A stretch of 64,000 nucleotides of DNA. Source: Dryas octopetala (taxonomy: Eukaryota; Streptophyta; Magnoliopsida; Rosales; Rosaceae). Position 1 is the first letter of the stretch. Each line of letters starts with the position of its first letter. The notes below the pieces were generated by a model, which saw only the letters and a program-made list of their open reading frames with translations, ran no database searches and was not told where the DNA came from. A program made the translations under genes and the position numbers. Location: the NCBI GenBank assembly GCA_963921425.1, contig OY992836.1, forward strand, positions 2,557,825 through 2,621,824, read 5' to 3'. Below, one piece after another: positions 56,805 through 64,000 of this stretch.

Positions 56805-57648
56805 CATTTAAGTGTGGGGGGAAAGGCAATTGTCATTTGTTAGTGTTTTTAGGTTAGAACAAGTGTTTAGAGTGTTTTAAGTGTTTTTGAGTGTTTTTTT
56901 AAAAAAAAAAGAAAAAAATTTTCGTTTTTAGTGTTTTTAGGTGTTTTTAGGTTAGGAAAAAACTTTTTCTTTTGTTTTTAAACTTAGGGTGTCAAAACCC
57001 ACATCAAAATGCACGTTTTCATGAGATCTCATTCACCTTAGTGATGGATGTGATTCTTTTGAAGTGTGCGACATCGTTTTAAAAGCAAAAAGTTTTGAGT
57101 CATTTTGGTTGTTTCAGGTCGTTTTGAGTCCCCAACAAATTGATTTGAGTGTGCATGATTGTTATGAACATGTTTTAGTATTGTGTGTATATTTGGTGTT
57201 CTTTTCATTCTAATAGTGTTCCATAACATATCTTGCAATTCTATGTCATTTGGCCTTGTTGATATGAATTTAGGATGTGATTAGCATTACTAATGATTAT
57301 ATGCATAATAGAGTAGACTTGCATGACCTAAGTGAGCTTTTGAGCCCTGTTCTTCAATTCTTGAGTGTTGCGCGCCACTCTGATTCTATCATTGTCATAT
57401 AAGTCGTTGTTTTGATCTCATTGTCTTTCATTTGGTCATTTGCTTGGAATATGCATAATCTTGAATCAATGAGCTAGAACTCTTTTCTTGTGTACACAAA
57501 GCATGCCGTATTTGCATAACTCTTGAGAAATGAATTTAGGCCTTGTTTGTGTACCCCATAGCCTGAAAGCCTACCCATTACATGTTTTATCCTTAGTTAC
57601 CCACTTTGAGCCGTTTAAGCCGTTTTCTTTGTTACCCCATACCAAACC

Positions 57649-57663
57649 CTAAGTTTGGGGGTG
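57649..57663 (+). other. Internal polypurine-tract copy, element J
   Basis: CTAAGTTTGGGGGTG, identical to the 3' tract 907 bp downstream. A third, looser purine run (aagtgtggggggaa) is at 56810-56823. Confidence 0.65.
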
Positions 57664-58555
57664 TACCACCCCTTTCATCCGTTTTACCCTTTTCATGGTA
57701 TTGCAAGTTGTTTATATGTTGATTGAGGTGAAAAAGAAGTGAAAATGCATAGCTTATACAAAAATGTGCTAGAAAAGTATGTATGCCGTACCCAAAGAAA
57801 AAGAAAAAAGAAAAAGAAAAGAAATCAAAGAAAAGAGATGGGACGGTTTCAAAAGAAAAAAAAAAAAGAGAGAAGAAAAAAAAATGAGCAAAAAGAGTTC
57901 AAAGTAAGCTATGAAGTGCAAAGAAGCAAAGTGTACCTCAGAATGTGCTATTGATGCTTGCAATTCCATGAAATTAGCTCTTTGTGTTTCCTTTTCATTT
58001 CAATACCCTATCCTAGCCTAAGCCTTCATTATAACCCTATTAAAAGCCCTAGCTGATCTCAAGAGTGTGTATTATACTTATGTGGAGTCTATTCAAGAAA
58101 GGGAGCCTATGGCTATTGATTCTATTTCAAGCATTTGTATTCCTTTCATGAGATCAGTATTTCTTTCTAAATGTGCCTTTATTTCATGTACATATGTGAG
58201 CTAATTGCTTTTGTTATATATTTCCTCTCACATATACTTTTGAGTGCACATAACAACCCAATTCTTGAGTGTTTATCATTGAGAGTATGCCATAGTGAGG
58301 ATTGGAGTTGAATCTATTATGTATGTACTGTTTTAGTCTTGTTTGTCTAAATACTTGGATTTGTGTCAAGGATGGCCTATATGACAATAGAGGAGCGAGG
58401 TATGTTTTTGAAATGTTATTAGAATTTGAAGAATACCATTTATATGCCTTGCTTTCTTATGTGATTAATGGTTGTGCGCATGAATTCAGTTGTTGGGATG
58501 TTAGAGTCAGTCTTGAGTCTTTTCTTTCTTTTATTTGCTCGAGGACTAGCAAAAT

Positions 58556-58570
58556 CTAAGTTTGGGGGTG
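58556..58570 (+). other. 3' polypurine tract of J
   Basis: CTAAGTTTGGGGGTG directly before the 3' LTR; expected primer for plus-strand synthesis. Confidence 0.88.
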
Positions 58571-61076
58571 TGATGAGTGTGCATTTTGCATCACTTTATG
58601 ATACTAATTCCTTAACCTAAAGTGTTAGAACTCGCTATTTTGTGTTTCTTGTCTTGTTCTTGTGTTTTCAGGTCAAATGAAGCAGAAATGAGAAAAAGAA
58701 GCAAATGGAGCCATTTTGGGACATTTCCTGGTTAAACCAGGAAAAGTGCAGAAATCCTAGTCAAATGAGGATTCCTAGTCACACTAGGAAACATCAAGTC
58801 CAGAACCATCATTGCGGAGCCAGAAATGTGAAATCCTGATTCAAACAGGAAATCCTGGTTGAACTAGGAAACCTAACCCAACTAGGGAAAGGAGTCCTAG
58901 TGACACTAGGAGACCCCAGGGGCAATATGGTCATTACGAGAAGTCGAAATGGATAAGGAATCTCTCATTCTCAAGAAATCCTAGTTGCACCAGGAAATGT
59001 TTTTCAAGGTTCCAGAAGCTTCCAGAAGGTGGTGGAAATCCATGGAAATGAATGGAGGGAAGAAATGAATTTGAATTCAAATGGAAATGAGGGGCAAAAT
59101 GGGAAGTCAAAAGTGGAGGGCCCATGGGCCCTAGGGATGCCGAACCAAGTGGGCCATGCATGCACATGCATGGGCCCAAACCCTAGCAGCCCAAAAGCCA
59201 CACGCAAGGAGGAAGATGGCAGCCCATGCATGCGCATGCATGCCATGCAAACCCTAGCAAGACAAGGGGCCATGCGCAAGCCCAAAGTGACAAGCCCAAG
59301 GTGGAAGCCCATGGAGTGAAACCCTAGCCCATCTTGTGCAAGCTACTGAAGCCCAACATGGAAGCCCAACATGCAAGCCCAAAGCCCAAGGCTACCAGCC
59401 CATGCGCCAAGGAGGGACCCTAGCTAGGCTAGGCGTGAGCAACTTAAGCCCAAAGGGGGAAGCCCATGCCGCAAGGCCCTAGTCAGCTAACCCTAGCTGA
59501 AGCCGCAAGGCACTAGGAAAAGGAAAACCCTATGCAGCCGCAAGTCTCTTCCTTGCCTCTCAAGGAAGGCTTCTCCTATTTAAACCCCCTCATTCAGACT
59601 TTTAGAGAACATTATTTTCTCTCCTCCTCCAGCCGAAATCACTCTCTCTCTCCCTCTTAGTTTTATTTTGCTGTTTTAGGGTTTTAGTTTCAGACTTTTA
59701 TTTTCTTGTAAGGTGAGCCGAATTCAGAGAGAGGTTTAGAGAGAGGGTGGCGTGACAAGTGAGAGGGAAGGACCACCTGCTGCCGCAAGCCCAAGCTCAC
59801 CTTGCCGTGAGCCAATTGCTTGTGCTAGGTGCTTCCTTCTTCCTCCCTCCTTGCCGCAGCCCCCATTTGTTGCACCTCTGATTTTTGTTTTCCTTTTCCT
59901 TCTAGTATCTATTCTTATTGTTGGATCATGTTACTGATTTTATTTAATTAGTTTGCTGTTTTATTTAGTTGTCTCTTTAATTCCTTTATAGCTTTGGTTC
60001 TGAAATTATTTAGCTATTTATGTTTATGCAATTTAATTTATGTGATCTCATTTAATTGTGTAGTTGTTCTAGTTGCTTTATGTTTCTGATTTTTTAATTA
60101 GTGCATGCGTTTAATCTTGTGTGTCTTGCGTTTCTGATTTCATTTAGTTTATGCTTCTAAGTTTGTTTAATTTGTGTTTCTGATTTCCGTTAACAATCAT
60201 GAATTGGGACTTTATTTATTTGTTGCTGTTTTGTTTCTTTTATTTGTTTTATTTAATTATGTAGGTTAGTTATTCTATCTTGCATGTTAGTTGTAGGTCG
60301 ATTAATGGATTTGCATGTTCTAACAAATCGTTTATCCGTCTCTTGGTCTGTTAGTTTGATGTTTGCGCATATTAAATTTCCACTATCTATTAAAACCCCC
60401 GTCACTAGTTGTTTGCATCCTTTGACTGGCCACCTTAGGGTAATTGCATCTAGTTTATCCGTTAGGTTTAGCTGTGAAATAGTCAAAGACACTAAACCAC
60501 AAGTAACAAGGGAATAAGGGATTATTCTTGGTAGTGGGGTTGGGCGACCTCTATAAGGAAATAGTCAAAGCTTATATGTTGTGCATGTTTGACGTTCTCA
60601 TAAAACTTAATGACTCCTGCATGGGTAACAGCTGCCCTAGCTTGAACTAGGGAACATGTAGGTTAACTAGCTAAGGAAGGCCCAAGAAGCTCTTAGTTTA
60701 TGCATTAGGAGAACAATGGCGAGAAAGTAACTAGCCAAACCTTTTTAGCTGTCAAACTTTAATATGTTGTGTTCAAATTAACTGTCATTAGCCTTGGATG
60801 GTTATTGCATGCTTATCTGATTTGAAACTGAAAATTAACATTGCAAGATAGAATAAAGTGTGTGTGCGTGTGGTGATGTGTGCGTGTGTTTCCATCTTTC
60901 AAAACCCCCCCATTTAGTTATTCTAGTGATTATTTGCACTGATTTGTTGTATATTAACCATTCCCTGTGGGATCGACCTCGTGCTTGTACGCTTTGCTAC
61001 TGATGCGATTCGTGCACTTGCGAGTAAACTTAGAATGAGATAATTGTTTATTTTGTTCTAAGAAAACACATCAACA
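58571..61076 (+). repeat. 3' LTR of J
   Basis: Same length as the 5' LTR (2506 bp), no indels, about five substitutions by eye (for example at 58620 and near 58986, 60720, 60751, 60842). Confidence 0.95.
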
Positions 61077-61174
61077 GGATTATTTCATATTTTAGCCTAT
61101 GGTCAAGTTTCGATTGGTTTTATGTGTTTCGAATGAGATTTATTAATGACTATTTTACTAGTTGTGCTTATGCG

Positions 61175-61480
61175 TTGTGGATTGAGGATTTAAAGTTTCT
61201 GGGAACGATAAAAATAATTTCTATTCGTGAGAAAATGATTCTATGATTTGATTATGGAAAAATGATTTTCAAACCACCTTTGCAGTACCCTCCAGGTTAT
61301 CAGATACATAGGTCTTTGGGACCCATCACGGCACACATATAGGCTTTGGGCCGTGTGTCGGGATGCTTCGCCCTTTGGGGGCTGCTCTGCGTGCACGTAT
61401 GACCAGGATTGCCTTGTGGATTGAGGATTTAAAGTTTCTAGGAACGATAAAAATATTTTCTATTCGTGAGAGGATGATTC
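61175..61480 (+). repeat. 67-bp direct repeat in LTR G
   Basis: Copies at 61175-61241 and 61414-61480, differing at a few bases, 172 bp apart. The second copy runs into the gag of element I. Confidence 0.85.
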
Positions 61481-62589
61481 CGCCACCCTGGGTTGTAAGT
61501 AGGAGAGAATGGATCATTCATGGGCCTCTGATTATATGAGTTCAGCATGTTGGCCTGTTCTTGCACAAACTCAGGGAAATCGGCACCATGAGGGCAAGAA
61601 ATCATTTCATCTCCAGGTGTAGCACAAATGGCGCAAACCTCCAATGATGGAGCTTTCTGATTTAGGGCAAGTATGACATCCATCTTGCGTTCCAGCCGAG
61701 CGATCTGCGCATTAGATGCAAGATTATTAGAAGTATTGACCTCATTAACACCAGCGCACTTACCTCTAGTATCTGAATGCATTGTTTCTCTTGCCATCTC
61801 TTCATAGAGGTCAGAGGCTTCCTGGGCTGTCTTATTCCTGATAGAACCACCTGAAAAATTAATCACAGCATTCCTACTTGCAAGGGTTAGTCCTTTATAA
61901 AATATGCGCATCAATAAGTTCAAAGGAAGTCCATGATGTGGACATTGAAGTAGCAATGTATTAAAACGCTCCCAAACCTCCGAGAATGACTCATCTTGTT
62001 GAGAAAACTGCATAATCTTATCTCGCAGCATATCCGTCTTTTGAGATGAAAAGAACTTTTCTAGGAACTTCTTCTCAATTTCATCCCAAGTCCTCAGTGA
62101 TCCAGGTTTCAAAGAATTCAGCCAAAACTTAGCTTTATCCTTCAAAGTGTAAGGAAACACCCTCATCTTGAGTTGATTCTCATTCACACCTGTCAAGGGC
62201 AAAAAGCTCACAGCATTAAATATATCTTTAAGGTGGGTTAGCGGATCTTCACTAGGTAAACCATGAAAAGAGGGTAGCATATTAAAGTGAGAAGATTTGA
62301 GCTCATAATTTCTTGCAGCAGGTGGCAAGGCAATGCTCGAAGGGGAAGCAGGGATGGTCGGGATGTCTAGATCCCCCATGTGTTCCACGTTGTCTTCCTC
62401 GGCCATAACTTTTTCAAATTGGTGAGAGCTTGATGAAGATGTAGGAGACGGTGTAGGGGATGGCAAAGGTAGACGTGCTGCTGCTCGAACTAACTCTGCC
62501 TTACTCCTTTCACAAAACAACCTGATTTGGGCTAATCTCTCATCCAAATGAGTGTCCTCAATTGACTTGTTAGGATCTGGCTGGGACAT
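61438..62589 (-). pseudogene. gag: Athila-type Gag, C-terminus replaced by LTR sequence
   Basis: Starts at ATG 62589 (MSQPDPNKSIEDTHLDERLA); 383 residues as it stands. Gag core about 98-270: LKDKAKFWLNSL at 149, FSEVWERFNTLLLQCPHH at 202, YKGLTLASRNAVINFSGGS at 231. A zinc-knuckle-like motif C319-x2-C322-x4-D327-x4-C332 has Asp where His is expected. YNPGWRNHP at 365-373 is typical of Athila Gag. The final ten residues (LTNRKYFYRS) come from the adjoining LTR G, so true Gag ends at 61471 and the pol part is gone. No internal stops. Confidence 0.88.
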
Positions 62590-62893
62590 GCACAAGTACC
62601 TACAAAATAAGAGACAAACACATTAGAACCACAATTGAACAACAAGAGAAAAGAAATTTTCGGACTTTTTTTTTTTTTTTTGAAATAAATAAACTATGTA
62701 ATTAAATAAATACAAAAATCAGAAAACTAAAACAAGTTAAAAATGAAAAACTAAACACAATCCTACAACTATGTGACTCACGGCACACAAACAAGGACAA
62801 AGGGAAAACAAATTAATAAAAGAAAACAGCAAATAATCACTAAATAAAAACACTAAAAGAACGCACTAAGATTGTCACAAAGATCAAATCTAG
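62590..62893 (-). other. Leader of element I
   Basis: A/T-rich leader with a T run (62667-62681); no ORF or clear structure. Confidence 0.5.
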
Positions 62894-62911
62894 TCCCCGG
62901 CAACGGCGCCA
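62894..62911 (-). other. Primer-binding site, tRNA-Asp, element I
   Basis: Minus strand TGGCGCCGTTGCCGGGGA followed by... the LTR after a 5-nt spacer (62912-62916). Confidence 0.9.
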
Positions 62912-62916
62912 AAAAC

Positions 62917-64000
62917 TGTTCGTTTTAAATTTAAATACTCGCAGTGCACGAATCTATATATAATATAGATGGCAAGCAAGGTCGATCCCACGAGGACTAT
63001 TGTTGATCTTTAAATGATAATCCGAATGCTAAAAAGAAACAAGAAAACAAGACACGAGTGGCTGCCCAAGTTGTCACGCCTAGGGCAGCTGTTCACTTGA
63101 AATGAAACACACGCACACACACACGAATGGGAGGGAGTTTGTATGACTTGAAAACAGCAAATTAATCCTAAACAAAAACTAAGATGCGCGACTAGCGAAG
63201 AGTATTAAACAGCAAGTTATCTTGTGAAAATAGATTGATAGATGATACTAGGACTCTAGGACTTTACCACTAGACCTCATATCCAATGTCATGGTGCAAT
63301 TTCTGAAACCTTTAATTCCTATTGATGAATGCATTCGCATATTCACCTATGGCATAGCATGAAATGCATGATTCCCCAAATGTATAAACTAGTGCATGGC
63401 GTCTACCCTAGTTCTTGTACTCTATATGTGACCTATGCATGGCATCTACATAGGAATGCACAAACAGAATTCATTAAGCTTATATGAGAAAATAAATGCA
63501 ATTAAATCCCTAGTGCATGGCGTCTACCCTAGGTGATCTAAAATTGATTTCACACAATTAGATTTTAGCCAATTGCTAAGCCCTAGATTGTTTATCACTC
63601 ACATTAGGGATTGATTGGTTGTCCTCACCCTAAATTGATTAAATTCTAGATGCAACAATCCTAGGTGATCAATCAAGGATTAGAAACAACTAGAGAACAA
63701 TGATAACAATGAAATCAAAATCATCAATCCATGGAATTAAATAAATAAGCAGCAATTACATAACTAAACCATTGAATATTCGGCCTAGGGCTGAATCCTA
63801 GGCCCTAGAAAACGTGATTAGTTCATGCTAGAAAACAAGAACAGCCACGAAATCATGTTTTTCATATAACAATTACAAGAAAAGAAAAGAAGAAGAGAAA
63901 ACACCCCAAAGGAGAGCTCACGCCTCCAGCAGCCCCTCTCCCTCTATTTTCTGATTTTTTTCCAAGTGTCTCCACCTCCAAAATGAGAGAAAGAGATGAA
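62917..64000 (-). repeat. 5' LTR of element I (family D), partial
   Basis: Low end TGTTCGTTTTAAATTT; matches the reverse of solo LTR D (13285-14171 and on to about 10600). Holds the three common-loop hairpins at 63387-63413, 63432-63454 and 63509-63533. The rest is outside the window. Confidence 0.9.

Larger units (their letters stand above)
52765..61076 (+). mobile_element. Intact young element J: B-family LTRs with a protease-only ORF
   Basis: 8312 bp, TSD GGATT (52760-52764 and 61077-61081). 5' LTR 52765-55270, tRNA-Asp primer-binding site 55277-55294, one ORF 55454-56518, hairpin cluster 56562-56804, internal polypurine copy 57649-57663, 3' tract 58556-58570, 3' LTR 58571-61076. Both LTRs are 2506 bp with only about five mismatches seen. 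No gag, RT, RNase H or integrase. It is the reference copy for the B family in this window (K, H, the 18476 fragment). Confidence 0.95.
51768..61470 (+). repeat. Chromovirus-type LTR G, split by element J
   Basis: Parts 51768-52759 and 61082-61470 (GGATT is duplicated around J). Starts TGTAACGACCCGACC like F. Carries GTGAGTGGAC (52509-52518) and a 67-bp direct repeat (61175-61241 and 61414-61480). The right end is lost at the junction with the gag of element I. Confidence 0.78.
61471..64000 (-). mobile_element. Athila-lineage element I, 5' portion only
   Basis: Minus strand: 5' LTR of family D (64000-62917, running off the window), primer-binding site 62911-62894, leader, then gag cut at 61471 by a junction with LTR G. 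No pol follows. The D-family solo LTR at 10027-14171 is from the same family. Confidence 0.87.

Overview
The window looks like intergenic heterochromatin of a flowering plant, built almost entirely of LTR retrotransposons inserted into one another. Evidence: Ty3/gypsy gag and pol domains, primer-binding sites for plant tRNA-Asp and initiator tRNA-Met, long LTRs of 1.9-2.8 kb, 5-bp target-site duplications (TSDs), and no host gene, tRNA, rRNA or CRISPR array that I can support. The species cannot be read from the sequence.

Layout. 1-137: edge of a B-family LTR. 138-7762: an Athila-lineage element (A, minus) with gag and pol broken by three in-frame stops and one frameshift; its 3' LTR is not in the window. 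7763-18475: non-autonomous element C (minus), carrying solo LTR D (10027-14171, TSD CCTTA), which itself carries solo LTR C2 (10797-13284, TSD GGCCT); its 5' LTR carries solo LTR E (16508-18378, TSD CTAAT). 18476-23873: B-family fragments in opposite orientations. 23874-38794: B-family element K (minus); its 3' LTR is split by chromovirus F (25933-33182, TSD CTAGG) and its interior by solo LTR B2. 38837-46259: chimeric B-family element H (minus). 46260-52759: fragments of C-type and chromovirus-type LTRs, two of them head to head. 52765-61076: intact, young B-family element J (plus, TSD GGATT). 61471-64000: the 5' end of a second Athila element (I, minus) with a truncated gag and an LTR of family D.

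How the parts relate. The only reverse transcriptase, RNase H and integrase in the window are in dead element A, so the young elements (J, F, K) must have moved with proteins from elsewhere. J is unusual: between matching 2.5-kb LTRs it encodes a single 354-residue protein with a retropepsin-like core (DNGSA, ILGRPF) and no gag or polymerase. F encodes only Gag. C, K and H are relatives of J in which the protease ORF is deleted or frameshifted.

The most interesting signals are repeated palindromes whose two arms change together: (1) three hairpins with one common loop in the transcribed leader of LTR family D, (2) an array of 17-21 bp palindromes near the start of LTR families A, B and C, (3) a hairpin in each unit of a 49-51 bp tandem repeat in chromovirus LTRs, and (4) a cluster of hairpins downstream of the protease ORF. 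Each looks like a selected RNA or protein-binding element. J-type elements also keep a second, internal copy of the polypurine tract.
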